NCBI GenBank assembly: GCA_022706685.1
Contig: JAKJCA010000009.1
Coordinates: 1-64,000, forward strand
Source: Bacillota bacterium
GTDB lineage: Bacteria; Bacillota; Clostridia; Oscillospirales; Acutalibacteraceae
Length of the DNA stretch: 64,000 nucleotides
Direction of reading: 5' to 3'
The notes under the pieces are model-generated. The model had not been told where the DNA came from. It ran no database searches and saw nothing but the letters and a program-made list of their open reading frames with translations. Positions 9,572 to 18,851 of this stretch are shown in pieces (position 1 is the stretch's first letter; the number at the start of each line of letters is the position of its first letter). A program made the position numbers and the translations under genes.

Positions 9572-10699
9572 TTATTTAAGACCGAAAAGTTCTTCTTTGC
9601 GGTCCAGATAATAAAGATAGTCGTCCTCGGTGACGTTCGGCGGACATCTGTGGTCGCAAAAAGGAATATAGCCTCCTCTGGCGACCAGGGGAACGAGCGT
9701 TTCAAGGTAATCGTCGATGGCTTTGCGGCCGGCGCCGAGCGCCATTTTATCCACTCCGCCCATGATCCTGAGCTGCTGCCCGTATTCGTCAAACAGCACG
9801 GAAGGATGTGCGCAGCCGTTGACTTCAAACGGGAACAGGCAGTTGATGCCGCCCTCGAGCATTGCCGGCAATATGGGCCTCACATCGCCGTCGCAGTCAG
9901 TATACCATAGGTCAATACCGAATTCATCCAGTTTTTTTCTGATTCTTTTATAGCGGGGCATGACCACTTTTTCAAAAAAATCAACGGAAACGATAGGGCC
10001 GTTCTTAAAACAGATATCTTCCCAGCCGCTGGCAAGGTCGAAGTCGAAATGCGGCAGCAGCATATCAAGAGAATCCTCGACAATCCTGCAGCATGTCTCC
10101 ACCATATCCTCCACCATTTCGGGGTAATCGAAACAAGCGTATGCCAGGCCCTCGAATGTCAGCATATCCCTGATTTTCCCGATCATGGAACCGCAGTGTA
10201 TGCAAAGCGGATAATCTCTGTCCGGCGGGTGCTGTTCTTTGAGATATTCGATATCCTCGCTGTCAAAGCGTCTTTCCGGGTTGTCGGGATTCAGTTTTTC
10301 CTTTTTGACTTTCAGCCAGTCATCCGGCGTCACGACGCTGGAACCGATATAATGAGGGATGCTGCTTTTGAGTTTGTTTTCCTGGGCAATAAGGCCGTCG
10401 CCGTTCCTGACTATCCTGTATGATTCGGTTTCTTCGATGACCTCATGCGGGAAGGAAGGCATCAGCCACAACCTGCCCGAGATGGTCTCCATCCGGTCAA
10501 AATTGAAAAAAGCATCCGCCTGCCAGTTGTTTTTGATACCGTTTTCCCTGAATATCCGCCATTGGGTAAAATTCTCCTCCCAATAGCCGAATTCCATATT
10601 GAAGCACCTGTCGACCGGGCGGTAGTGCATCTGAGCTTTGAAACGTTCCCGGTCCGTCATTTCGCTTTTCCACTTTTTTCTGATCGGTTTGATTGCCAT
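9572..10699 (-). CDS. UroD-family protein, first gene of the corrinoid methyltransferase unit
   Basis: The 375-residue protein carries the MTDRERFKAQMHYRPVDR opening and the barrel segments DFDLASGWEDICFKNGP and IDLWYTDCDGD of a UroD-superfamily branch. The usual His-x-Cys-Gly zinc motif is replaced by TDCDGD, and a later FCDHRCPP segment near residue 355 holds two Cys and a His that might bind metal. It is likely a substrate-specific methyltransferase feeding the corrinoid protein encoded directly after it. The ATG at 10699 has GGAGGGG eight bases upstream; the longer frame to 10774 overlaps the lipase gene and lacks support. Confidence 0.82.
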   Translation of the reverse strand: MAIKPIRKKWKSEMTDRERFKAQMHYRPVDRCFNMEFGYWEENFTQWRIFRENGIKNNWQADAFFNFDRMETISGRLWLMPSFPHEVIEETESYRIVRNGDGLIAQENKLKSSIPHYIGSSVVTPDDWLKVKKEKLNPDNPERRFDSEDIEYLKEQHPPDRDYPLCIHCGSMIGKIRDMLTFEGLAYACFDYPEMVEDMVETCCRIVEDSLDMLLPHFDFDLASGWEDICFKNGPIVSVDFFEKVVMPRYKRIRKKLDEFGIDLWYTDCDGDVRPILPAMLEGGINCLFPFEVNGCAHPSVLFDEYGQQLRIMGGVDKMALGAGRKAIDDYLETLVPLVARGGYIPFCDHRCPPNVTEDDYLYYLDRKEELFGLK

Positions 10700-10727
10700 C
10701 GGTACAACCCCTCCAGTCTTTGATAGT

Positions 10728-12212
10728 TCAGCGCAAGACGAAAGCCGCCTGCAGCGCGTCAAGCAGACGCGCAAGGTTCTGAATCAGCGTCGGTGCGCCG
10801 GGTTGCGGCGCGGTCAGCGGGGAAAGGGTATTTTCGGCTTTATTGAGGATGAAAAACTGCGGATAACGCGCATCGGAAAAGACGTCCGGCTGCGTATCGG
10901 CGTTGAGGATCCAGCTGATCATTTCGTAGTAATCGGCATTGAACTGCGTATGCACCATACCTTTTATGAACCAGGTGTATTCCGGATACATACAGGTGGA
11001 TGCGTCGACGACACGGTCTGCCGAAAGATGATTGTGGCCGTCCGCTACGGCCTGAATATAATCCACCCCGAGGTCGGACCCGAGAGGAGCGCAGGTCGCG
11101 CCGGCGCTGGTATAGACGGTATCGATCAGATAATCGGTCTGGGCGTAAATGTTTGGCGTCAGCGGTATCCCCTGCAAGCCGTAGTTCGAGGTCAACGCAA
11201 GTTTGGTACCGGATTCGATAACCCCGTCGAGTATTTTTTTAAGGTTGCATTGCACCCCGTAGTGGTAAGCGTCGATTTTTTCGATCAAAGCGGCGTTTGC
11301 CTGCTCGTCGAGCATCATTGCTTTCGCGTTTTCATAATATTTATCCGGTACAAGAGACCAGATGCCCGGCATGGTCGCGTAGACCTTCTTGAGGACCTCA
11401 TCATACGCCCTGCCCTTGAGTTCACGGATAAGTTCATTGACAAAACCGACGCCGAAACCGTAAACCCCCGCCGCATCGAGGCCTAAATTGATTTCGTCGG
11501 CAAGCGCCTCATCTTTCATCATCCCGCGAATAAAGTTTTTGATGACCTGCTCGTCGACCGAAACGTTTTGCGTGAAGAGCTCTCCCACAAGCGAAACGCC
11601 CTGCACAGCGCAAGAACGCAGGATAAGCGTGTCGATATCCGCACTCCCGTATTTCATCAGATACGCCGCGGCAACAACGCCGCCCATGCTGTTGGGTATC
11701 AAATCGATTTCCTTGCTGCCCGTTTCCCTTTTAACATAATCGATGTAAGCCTTTAAATCGTCCGCTACACTCATCGGATCACGCCGCCAGTCATAATTAA
11801 AGGTCAGCGTGCGGTCAAACTGATAACCTTGCGGCAAGGTCATATCCGATTTAATACCGACATTATATTTCGACGTCCCGTCGGGATTGCATGAGATCGG
11901 GTCGAATATGTCATACGCCACAGGGATAAACGTATCGCCGAACCGCCGGAAGTCCCTGTCAATCAGAACGCGTGAAAGCGGCAGCGCCAGTCTTGCCGAC
12001 GCCTTGAGGATGGCCTCCTGCGAGGGTACAAAAACAGCCCTCTCCTCGGGTGTTCCGATGTTCTCATAGAGCGTATCGCTGTTTATGCCTTCGATGTTGA
12101 TAACGGGAATTCCTTCTACCGAGGCCCCGGCAAACGCCGGTACCACACTCGTGCAGGAGAGCACGGCGGCGATAAAAACCGCCATTGCCGAGATGAACAA
12201 ACGCCGCTTCAT
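10728..12212 (-). CDS. Secreted alpha/beta-hydrolase, LCAT-like lipase or acyltransferase
   Basis: The 494-residue product begins with a signal peptide (MKRRLFISAMAVFIAAVLS, cleavage likely after PAFA near residue 28). The mature part has an LCAT-type hydrolase layout: TFNYDWRRDP, then the nucleophile elbow IPNSMGG with Ser at about residue 178, and a late GHNHLSAD segment that could give the catalytic His. The family cleaves or transfers acyl groups on lipids. It should act outside the cell or at the membrane. It lies 28 bases upstream of the methyltransferase unit on the same strand, but a functional link is not obvious. No cell-wall anchor is visible. Confidence 0.8.
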   Translation of the reverse strand: MKRRLFISAMAVFIAAVLSCTSVVPAFAGASVEGIPVINIEGINSDTLYENIGTPEERAVFVPSQEAILKASARLALPLSRVLIDRDFRRFGDTFIPVAYDIFDPISCNPDGTSKYNVGIKSDMTLPQGYQFDRTLTFNYDWRRDPMSVADDLKAYIDYVKRETGSKEIDLIPNSMGGVVAAAYLMKYGSADIDTLILRSCAVQGVSLVGELFTQNVSVDEQVIKNFIRGMMKDEALADEINLGLDAAGVYGFGVGFVNELIRELKGRAYDEVLKKVYATMPGIWSLVPDKYYENAKAMMLDEQANAALIEKIDAYHYGVQCNLKKILDGVIESGTKLALTSNYGLQGIPLTPNIYAQTDYLIDTVYTSAGATCAPLGSDLGVDYIQAVADGHNHLSADRVVDASTCMYPEYTWFIKGMVHTQFNADYYEMISWILNADTQPDVFSDARYPQFFILNKAENTLSPLTAPQPGAPTLIQNLARLLDALQAAFVLR

Positions 12213-12246
12213 TTGATATCCTCCCGGGTAAAATCAATGATGCTAA

Positions 12247-12978
12247 TTATAAAACAATAATCGAGCAGGCCAGCATAACCTGGGCTGCGAAATAAGTGAT
12301 AAGGTTAAAGTTTTTCATCAATCTGGTATCCTTACCGCCAAACAGCGACAGCAATAAGATGAAATCGGAAAGCACGAAAAGCGCCGTGCCGCCGCCAAGC
12401 AGCGCCGCCGCCGGAATACTGTTCACGGTATCTTTCATCAGCAGCCGGGCGCTGAAAAACAGTGTCTTGCTGAGCATCGTGAATAAAATAAAAGAATAAG
12501 CCGCGACAAGCACCATAACGGTTTTGTTTTCAAAACTGAGTTTCCATTTTATGGCGGCGGCAAGAATCAGCATAGCCGCCGCAACGGGCAGAAATTCCAG
12601 GGGGGACCAAAAACGCTGTCTTTCGAAAAACCGCCGTCCGGCGACGGTAACAGCCGCAATATAAAACAGGTGTGTTACCGAAAAGCTCAGCAGTCCCAGA
12701 ACAAAATAAAAACCCTTTGTGCCGATGCCGAGAAATAAGTCGCCGAAGAATGAAAAACACAGCCCGATGATCATCAGCAGCGCAAACGGGCGATTGCCTC
12801 CCTTATTGAGAACAGCCGCGCAGACAGCAATCAGGATAAAACCGGCGGAGCACATGCACTTAGCTGCCAGCGAGCGTTTTGCGGTTGTGCACAGCGGGCT
12901 GAATAAATAAACCCACAGCAACAGCGCTTCCGCGACAAGCAAGGCGACGAGATAAGGCAATACGGACCTCTCTGACAT
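12247..12978 (-). CDS. YhhN/TMEM86 family membrane protein (lysoplasmalogenase-like)
   Basis: The 243-residue protein has about eight hydrophobic segments and the family features SFFGDLFLG and, near the end, GGGTALFVLSDFILL. Characterised TMEM86 members hydrolyse the vinyl-ether bond of lysoplasmalogens, which many anaerobic Clostridia contain. It sits directly after a secreted lipase gene in the opposite gene order (upstream of it), so both could take part in lipid turnover. The ATG at 12978 has GAGAG eight bases upstream; a TTG at 13002 is also in frame. It lies 47 bases after tRNA-Leu and may be co-transcribed with it. Confidence 0.85.
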   Translation of the reverse strand: MSERSVLPYLVALLVAEALLLWVYLFSPLCTTAKRSLAAKCMCSAGFILIAVCAAVLNKGGNRPFALLMIIGLCFSFFGDLFLGIGTKGFYFVLGLLSFSVTHLFYIAAVTVAGRRFFERQRFWSPLEFLPVAAAMLILAAAIKWKLSFENKTVMVLVAAYSFILFTMLSKTLFFSARLLMKDTVNSIPAAALLGGGTALFVLSDFILLLSLFGGKDTRLMKNFNLITYFAAQVMLACSIIVL

Positions 12979-13025
12979 GCAGCCGGCTCTCAGCCCGCGC
13001 AATAATGAAAATATGGCGTTGAAAA

Positions 13026-13112
13026 TGGTGCCGGTGACCGGACTTGAACCGGTACGGTGTTGCCACCGAGGGATTTTAAGTCCCTTGCGTCTGCCGATTT
13101 CGCCACACCGGC
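13026..13112 (-). tRNA. tRNA-Leu (anticodon TAA)
   Basis: The 87-base minus-strand sequence folds as a class II tRNA: acceptor GCCGGTG/CACCGGC, anticodon loop ACTTAAAAT with TAA, long variable arm, T-loop GGTTCAAGTCC, and encoded CCA (13026-13028). Confidence 0.97.
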
Positions 13113-13133
13113 GTTGAAGTTAAATACCAAGTC

Positions 13134-13162
13134 ATTTTATTATACGCCCCTGCCTTTGTCAA
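13134..13162 (-). promoter_or_regulatory. Promoter for tRNA-Leu(TAA)
   Basis: TTGACA (13157-13162) and TAAAAT (13134-13139) on the minus strand, 17-base spacer, about 22 bases upstream of the tRNA. Confidence 0.7.
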
Positions 13163-13263
13163 ACAGGGAGACACATGTACCGGAAATATTTCAATCCGGT
13201 CTTGATTTTTCTAAATAACGGACTTATTATAATCAGAATTCATTAAAAAAGGAGACGGTTTCC

Positions 13264-14457
13264 ATCACTCGACTGCTGATAAGGCTTTTTGTCATGAGAA
13301 AGCAGAAAGCAAGCCCTGCCGTGCTGAGAACGCGTTGCGGGCTTTTGTCGGGTTGGACGGGGATTGCCGTCAATTTGCTGCTTTTTGCGCTCAAACTTTC
13401 CATCGGCCTTATCAGCGGCAGCCAGTCCGTTGTCAACGACGCCGTCAACAACCTTTCCGACGCCGCTTCCTCCACGGTCACGGTGATGGGGTTCACCATA
13501 GGCGGCAAACCGGCGGACAAAGAACATCCTTTCGGGCACGGCAGGGTGGAGTATATTGCCGCGATCATCATCGCGCTTGCCGTACTGGTCATAGGCGCCG
13601 AGTTGGTGCACTCCTCGATTGACCGAATCAGGGAACCGCAGGAACTTGCTGTGGGCAGCATTCTGCCGCTCATCATACTTGGCGCGACCATTTTTGTGAA
13701 GCTTTGGCTCGCTTATTTTTATTACACTGTCAATAAAAAAGCAAACTCCGTCGCCATCCGGGCCGTCGTGAAAGATTCTCTGAGCGATACGTTCGCAACA
13801 AGCGTCACTATTTTTGCCCTGATCCTTGCCCGGCTTCATATTCAGCCTGTCTGGTTCGGATATCGTGTTCCCGTTGACGGTTTCGCGGGTTTGATTGTTT
13901 CCTTGTATATCTTTGCCGCGGGAATCGGCATTGTCAAGGATGCCGTCGGTCCCCTGCTGGGGGAACCGCCGTCTGCGGATCTTGTCGCTTCGATTAAATC
14001 GAAAATATTGTCATTCCCCAGCATCATCGGCGTTCACGACCTTGTGGTCCACAATTACGGACCCGGCCGCGTTTTCGCAAGCGCGCACGCAGAGGTGTCT
14101 TCGGCGGAAAATATTATGGAGAGCCACGACACCATTGATTTAATCGAACGGGATATCGAAAAAGTTTTCGGCATTTCGATGGTCATTCACCTCGACCCGA
14201 TCGAATGCGACGACGAGCGGACATCGGCGCTCAAACAAATCGTGCTGCTGGTGGTCAAAGACATTGACGTCAATTTGCAGGTGCATGATTTCAGAGTGGT
14301 CGACGGTCCGACGCACACCAATCTGATATTCGACCTTGTGACGCCTCATAAATTTCGCTATACCAACAAAGAGCTCATCGATAAAGTCAGCAAGCGCATC
14401 AGCGAATACGATAACCGTTATTATACCGTCATTACGGTCGAGCACAGCTATTTGTAA
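13264..14457 (+). CDS. Cation diffusion facilitator (CDF) metal exporter, apparent AUC start
   Basis: CDF proteins exchange protons for Zn2+, Mn2+ or Fe2+ across the membrane. The N-terminal membrane domain shows VNNLSDAASS (metal site in helix 2) and the diagnostic HPFGHGR after it; a cytoplasmic C-terminal domain begins near residue 215 and is followed by an extra domain to residue 397, as in the longer Clostridia type. The first standard start is ATG 13294, but it lacks a good binding site and removes about ten residues that match the family N-terminus (ITRLLIRLFV). AAGGAG (13249-13254) lies nine bases before the in-frame ATC at 13264, so I place the start there. A -10 box TATAAT is at 13228-13233 with a weak -35. 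Confidence 0.88.
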   Translation: MTRLLIRLFVMRKQKASPAVLRTRCGLLSGWTGIAVNLLLFALKLSIGLISGSQSVVNDAVNNLSDAASSTVTVMGFTIGGKPADKEHPFGHGRVEYIAAIIIALAVLVIGAELVHSSIDRIREPQELAVGSILPLIILGATIFVKLWLAYFYYTVNKKANSVAIRAVVKDSLSDTFATSVTIFALILARLHIQPVWFGYRVPVDGFAGLIVSLYIFAAGIGIVKDAVGPLLGEPPSADLVASIKSKILSFPSIIGVHDLVVHNYGPGRVFASAHAEVSSAENIMESHDTIDLIERDIEKVFGISMVIHLDPIECDDERTSALKQIVLLVVKDIDVNLQVHDFRVVDGPTHTNLIFDLVTPHKFRYTNKELIDKVSKRISEYDNRYYTVITVEHSYL

Positions 14458-14478
14458 TTTCGCAAATGGCACAGACAA

Positions 14479-14510
14479 AAGGGCGCTCCGTTCCAGAGCG
14501 CCCTTAAAAT
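14479..14510. terminator. Bidirectional terminator between CDF gene and tyrS
   Basis: AAGGGCGCTC (14479-14488) pairs with GAGCGCCCTT (14496-14505) around a seven-base loop, between two convergent stops. TTGTC follows on the minus strand. Confidence 0.75.
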
Positions 14511-14525
14511 ATAAGCATCGGAGCA

Positions 14526-15749
14526 TTAAAGCCGTATTTTGTGATAAATCTTCTTGCCCTTGCGTATAATCACGGGGGCTTTTTCGAGGTCGGCCGCGCA
14601 AAGGCAGAAATCAAACGAGCCGACTTTTTCGCTTCCGCAGGTCACGCCGCCCTGTTCGATTAGCCGCCTCGCCTCCCCTTTGGATTTTGCAAGCCCCGCA
14701 GCGACAAGAACATTGACGATGTTGGCTTTTCCGTCCTCAAAGAGGTCGGCGCATAAACATGTTTCGGGCATTTCGCCGTCAGCCGTCCCGCAGGAAAACA
14801 GCGCTTTTGCAGCACGCATCGCTTTTTGCGCCTCATCCTCGCCGTGGATAAGCCGCGTGACTTCATAAGCGAGCCTCTCCTTAACGGGGTTCAGCGCGCT
14901 GCCCTCCAGGCCTGCGTAGCCCTCAATCTCCTCAACAGGCAGAAAGGTCAGCATTTTCAGGCAGTTGAGCACATCCGCATCGTCGACATTGCGCCAGTAT
15001 TGAAAGAAATCGTACGGCGACGTCTTGGCGGGATCCAGCCATATTGCGCCTTTTTCCGTTTTGCCCATTTTTCTGCCGTCGCTTGTTTGCAGAAGGCGGA
15101 ACGTCATCCCGAACGTTTCGCGGTTATCCGCTTTACGGTTCAGTTCAACACCGTAGATAATGTTGCTCCACTGATCGTCGCCGCCAAGCTGCATGACGCA
15201 ATCGTATTTCCTCCGTAAAACAAGGAAGTCGTAGCTTTGCATGATCATATAGTTTAACTCGAAAAAGGAAAGGCCTGTCTCAAGCCGCTGTTTGTAGCAT
15301 TCCGCGGCAAGCATGCGGTTAACCGAAAAATGAATGCCGATTTCACGCAGGAAATCGATATAGTTGAGGTTGAGCAGCCAGTCGGCATTATTCACCATAA
15401 TCGCCTTGCCGTCCGAGAAATCGATCAGTTTGGACATCTGCTGCTGAAAACGGCCGATATTATACTCGATTTCCTCCTTCGAAAGCATTTTGCGCATGGC
15501 TGTCTTCCCCGAAGGGTCCCCCACCATGCCGGTCCCTCCGCCGAACAGAGCAATGGGCGTATGCCCGGCGCGCTGCATATGAGCCATGACCATAATTTGA
15601 ACAAAATGGCCGACATGCAGGCTGTCGGCAGTCGGGTCAAATCCGATGTAGAACCTGATTTTCTCTTTTTTCAGCAGCTGCTCGATTCTCTCCGGATCGG
15701 TCATCTGCGCGATAAGCCCTCTGGCATTGAGTTCGCTGAATACGTCCAT
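14526..15749 (-). CDS. tyrS: Tyrosyl-tRNA synthetase
   Basis: TyrS charges tRNA-Tyr with tyrosine. The 407-residue protein has the class I HIGH-type motif HVGH at residues 45-48, the tyrosine pocket ([28 protein letters not shown]), the KMSKS-type loop KMGKT near residue 230, and a C-terminal S4 RNA-binding domain (about 345-407). The start at 15749 follows GGGGGATG by about eight bases; the GTG at 15764 is less likely. A promoter at 15818-15847 precedes it. The leader is only about 60 bases and contains one hairpin, too short for the T-box that often controls tyrS in Firmicutes. Confidence 0.97.
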   Translation of the reverse strand: MDVFSELNARGLIAQMTDPERIEQLLKKEKIRFYIGFDPTADSLHVGHFVQIMVMAHMQRAGHTPIALFGGGTGMVGDPSGKTAMRKMLSKEEIEYNIGRFQQQMSKLIDFSDGKAIMVNNADWLLNLNYIDFLREIGIHFSVNRMLAAECYKQRLETGLSFFELNYMIMQSYDFLVLRRKYDCVMQLGGDDQWSNIIYGVELNRKADNRETFGMTFRLLQTSDGRKMGKTEKGAIWLDPAKTSPYDFFQYWRNVDDADVLNCLKMLTFLPVEEIEGYAGLEGSALNPVKERLAYEVTRLIHGEDEAQKAMRAAKALFSCGTADGEMPETCLCADLFEDGKANIVNVLVAAGLAKSKGEARRLIEQGGVTCGSEKVGSFDFCLCAADLEKAPVIIRKGKKIYHKIRL

Positions 15750-15817
15750 TAAAACATCCCCCACGGTTGCCTGCCGGCGGCTTCGGCTGCGGAAAGCGCA
15801 GCCGGTAATTGAACGAA

Positions 15818-15847
15818 ATTATATCGTCTATGCGGTGACATTGTCAA
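15818..15847 (-). promoter_or_regulatory. Promoter for tyrS
   Basis: Minus-strand TTGACA (15842-15847) and TATAAT (15818-15823), both perfect, with an 18-base spacer. It lies just after the stop of the fusion gene at 15862, giving tyrS independent expression. Confidence 0.8.
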
Positions 15848-15861
15848 TCGGAGACAGACGT

Positions 15862-18831
15862 TCAGCTTGACGATTGATAGCCGATGACAGCGGAGCTGTA
15901 TAATTCGATGCCGACGCCTGCGTTGGGATGGATAGCGTCAAGCAGATAATCGGAATAAGGTTCGCGCATAAGTTTCTGACGAATCGCCGGATTGGGGTCA
16001 ACGAAAAGGCAGCCGTTGCCCGCACAGTATTTCTTTAAAGCGTCCGTATATTGCAAAAGCATATCATTCTTCTCACCAGTTTTCAGTTTTGAGACCGTGT
16101 CAAAATCCAGAGACATCCATGGCGCGATGAAAACAAATACGGTGCCTCTGTTTTTGACGGCAACAGCGGAACGCAACGCGTCGATGTTCAATACAAACGC
16201 CTTCGCGTCCATCGCGCACTGCCTGCTGTCCCTGTACCGCACATCGTTGGTGCCGATGGCAATGACATAAACATCCGCGGCAGCTTGAATTAATTCGTCG
16301 CGTTTTTCCAGAAGAATGACGGAAGTGGAACCGCCCCAGGCCTTTTTTACCGCTTGAACCCCCGGAAAAGCCGCCATCATCGGCTCATACCAGCCGTAGC
16401 CGCCGTTTTTTGTTCCTTCCGTCAGGCTGTCGCCGGAGAAACAGACTTTTTTTGCGTTGGATAGTACTTTGTACAAGGGTGATGTTTTTTCTTCCGCGCT
16501 GATTTGCAATGGCCGAACCTCCTGTCGCCGGTATCCGTCCGTCAGGAAATAGTACCGGTCCTGTAATTGGTCGCAGGTTACCGTACAGCCGAGCATGACC
16601 TTCGTAACGATTTTCTGCACCTCTTTGGCTCTGTTAAACTCCTGCTTGCTCATCGTTTTGGACAATGCCGTGTTTTTCATGATATCGGCTATCGGCAAAG
16701 CGCGGTATTGGCCCTTATACATGCCTTGCGTCATCATGGGTACAATCGAACAACCCTCGACTGTTCCGTCTTCGGGATCCAGATAGATTTCGGTAATTGC
16801 TGTCGCATCCCCGTCGTGTTCGGTGTAGCTGTTGACAAAGTTGCCCGGGCAGTTGATAACAAGCGCCCGTCCTGCGCCTGTCTGCTTTTTCACGGTACGG
16901 TACTCCATCGGCTGAACCGCATGGGCATGGTCGCCCAGCACGAGATCCGCCCCCGCCTCAATAAAGATATCGTTCCAAGTATCCTGAAACATATTCGTCG
17001 TATGCACAAACTGCTCCCCCATATGCGGAATTACGGCGATCAGGTCGGGTTTTTCCTTTTTTGCCCTGTCGAAATCTTCAAGGACTGCTTTTTTTGCAGA
17101 AGCAAAATATGGGCTTTCGGGGTCGCAAATCACCGAAGTGATATCTGGATTTTCGTTAAAGAGTTCATCCTCCGTATAGTAATTGCATCCGTAGGTATAG
17201 GAAAGCACGGCGATTTTAAGGCCTTTGACATCAACCAGGGTAACCTTTTTCTTCTCATCTGCATTTCTGTATGCGCCGGTATGTGAGAGACCGGCACGGT
17301 CAAGTACCCCGAGTGTTCTCGGTACGGCATTTGGTCCCTTGTCCAGCAGATGGTTGTTCGCCAGGGAGACAAAATCGATCCCCGCCTTCTTCACGGCCGA
17401 AGCATAAGCATCCGGATAGTTCAGGCGAAGCGTCAGCCCGTCATCGTAGTTGCCCTCGGAATAACCGGCTTTTTCGCCCGCGAGAGGGCCCTCGAAAATC
17501 CCTATGGAATAATCGGCCTGTTCGAAATATTTTTTTGCGTATGCAAACTGCTCGTCGAAATTATAAAGGCCGCTCGTTTCGTCGTAACCGTCTTTGACCT
17601 GATCCATCAGCAGAATCAGGTCTCCGGAAAAAGTGATTTTAATATCGGATTTCAGTTGTTCGAGTGTTTCCCTGTCCATAACCGGATAGATGACATCTTC
17701 CGCCTTTTGTTCGGACTCCCCGCCTTTGAGTTGTCCGGTTAAGTTCATGACGGGATTGACAAGCATGATGCAAACGGCAAAGATAGCCGCGGCGGATAAA
17801 GCGCGCTGCCGCCGCCTGTTGCCGATATCGTTCGCCGAACAAAGCGCCGCCGTAAACATGTCCAGAAGCCGCTCAAGCGCATGCGCAAAGCGGTCGCTGC
17901 CGAATAAAACCAGCGTCGCTGCGGAAGCGGCGCAGGCCGCGCCAAACACGAGACGATTGTAAGAACTCAAAGGCAGCAGTAAAGCAAACAACAGCGTAAC
18001 CGGCCGGTGCGCCACATAGACGGCCAGAGAATTTTTCCCCCACTTGGCAATAAGAGGAATTTTTTTTGAAGGCATCATCAGCATCATGGCCGCAATGATC
18101 AACAGCGCGAGCAGGAACAGCGCCGTCCTGGCCAAGGCGTCGTAAAAGCTCTTATATGGGCTCATGAGCATCATCTCAAGGGATATCGCTCCCGAACCGG
18201 CGAGATAATACGCGCAGGAAAGCCCGGCCGCAGCAAGGACCGCCCCCAAAATATAGACGCTTTTCTTCCGGCAGGAGCTGAAGAGAAAAAAGACGGTTTT
18301 GTCCAATCGAAAGCCGAGCAGAAAGAACGGGAAGAACGCAATGATTCTGCCCATCGCAAACTGGTTGGAAATCTCGGGCCAGAAGCCGGCCAGCAGGGCG
18401 AACAGCACGGAGAAAGCGAATAAATGCTTTTGCCTGCCGAAAAATCTGACGGCAAGCCGCCACACAATGAGCGCGGCGAGATACCACGCGGAATAAAGCG
18501 GCGTCAGCAAAGATATCCCGGTACCGGTGAAAAGGTTATACACCAGCAGCAAACCGTTAAAAATGAGATATGCCGAGGCCAGTCGGGCCAGCGAACGGAA
18601 ACTTGACGACTGCCTGCTTTTGCTGAAAAAACCGGAAATAAACACAAAAGCCGGCATGTGGAAGGTGTAGATGATTGGAGTGATGATGCGCGCAAGGACC
18701 GGTCCGCCGGAACCGCTGTAGGCATACAGAAAATGGCCCAGCACTACCAGGCTGATCAGAATGCCTTTGAAATTGTCGAAATAAGCCAGACGAACCGGTT
18801 CTTTATCCGTCTGCGGAGACCTGCGCAGCAT
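15862..18831 (-). CDS. Three-domain fusion: acyltransferase-3 membrane domain, CapA phosphoesterase-like domain, SGNH hydrolase
   Basis: The 989-residue protein joins three recognisable modules. Residues 1-335 are an acyltransferase-3 membrane domain (YFDNFKGILISLVVLGH opening, HMPAFVFISG, about ten membrane helices). A further membrane helix lies near 352-372. Residues about 390-700 are a CapA/PgsA-type metallophosphoesterase-like domain with FSGDLIL, SLANNHLLDKG, VIPHMGEQF and GDHAHAV. Residues about 790-989 are an SGNH hydrolase with GDSLTEG, AWGGSTS, GTNDVR and DAIHPN. OatA-type O-acetyltransferases combine the first and last modules, passing an acyl group across the membrane to an outer SGNH domain; here a CapA domain is inserted between them. 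All three motif sets look intact. The target is probably a cell-surface glycan. Confidence 0.92.
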   Translation of the reverse strand: MLRRSPQTDKEPVRLAYFDNFKGILISLVVLGHFLYAYSGSGGPVLARIITPIIYTFHMPAFVFISGFFSKSRQSSSFRSLARLASAYLIFNGLLLVYNLFTGTGISLLTPLYSAWYLAALIVWRLAVRFFGRQKHLFAFSVLFALLAGFWPEISNQFAMGRIIAFFPFFLLGFRLDKTVFFLFSSCRKKSVYILGAVLAAAGLSCAYYLAGSGAISLEMMLMSPYKSFYDALARTALFLLALLIIAAMMLMMPSKKIPLIAKWGKNSLAVYVAHRPVTLLFALLLPLSSYNRLVFGAACAASAATLVLFGSDRFAHALERLLDMFTAALCSANDIGNRRRQRALSAAAIFAVCIMLVNPVMNLTGQLKGGESEQKAEDVIYPVMDRETLEQLKSDIKITFSGDLILLMDQVKDGYDETSGLYNFDEQFAYAKKYFEQADYSIGIFEGPLAGEKAGYSEGNYDDGLTLRLNYPDAYASAVKKAGIDFVSLANNHLLDKGPNAVPRTLGVLDRAGLSHTGAYRNADEKKKVTLVDVKGLKIAVLSYTYGCNYYTEDELFNENPDITSVICDPESPYFASAKKAVLEDFDRAKKEKPDLIAVIPHMGEQFVHTTNMFQDTWNDIFIEAGADLVLGDHAHAVQPMEYRTVKKQTGAGRALVINCPGNFVNSYTEHDGDATAITEIYLDPEDGTVEGCSIVPMMTQGMYKGQYRALPIADIMKNTALSKTMSKQEFNRAKEVQKIVTKVMLGCTVTCDQLQDRYYFLTDGYRRQEVRPLQISAEEKTSPLYKVLSNAKKVCFSGDSLTEGTKNGGYGWYEPMMAAFPGVQAVKKAWGGSTSVILLEKRDELIQAAADVYVIAIGTNDVRYRDSRQCAMDAKAFVLNIDALRSAVAVKNRGTVFVFIAPWMSLDFDTVSKLKTGEKNDMLLQYTDALKKYCAGNGCLFVDPNPAIRQKLMREPYSDYLLDAIHPNAGVGIELYSSAVIGYQSSS

Positions 18832-18851
18832 CGTCCACCCCCGAATTTATA

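Noticed and set aside
6911..10699. Uroporphyrinogen decarboxylase (HemE) for haem synthesis
   Set aside because: Three divergent copies around a corrinoid carrier, with no other haem genes; the methyltransferase branch fits better.
15750..15817. T-box leader before tyrS
   Set aside because: The leader is too short and no TGGNACC-type antiterminator sequence is present.
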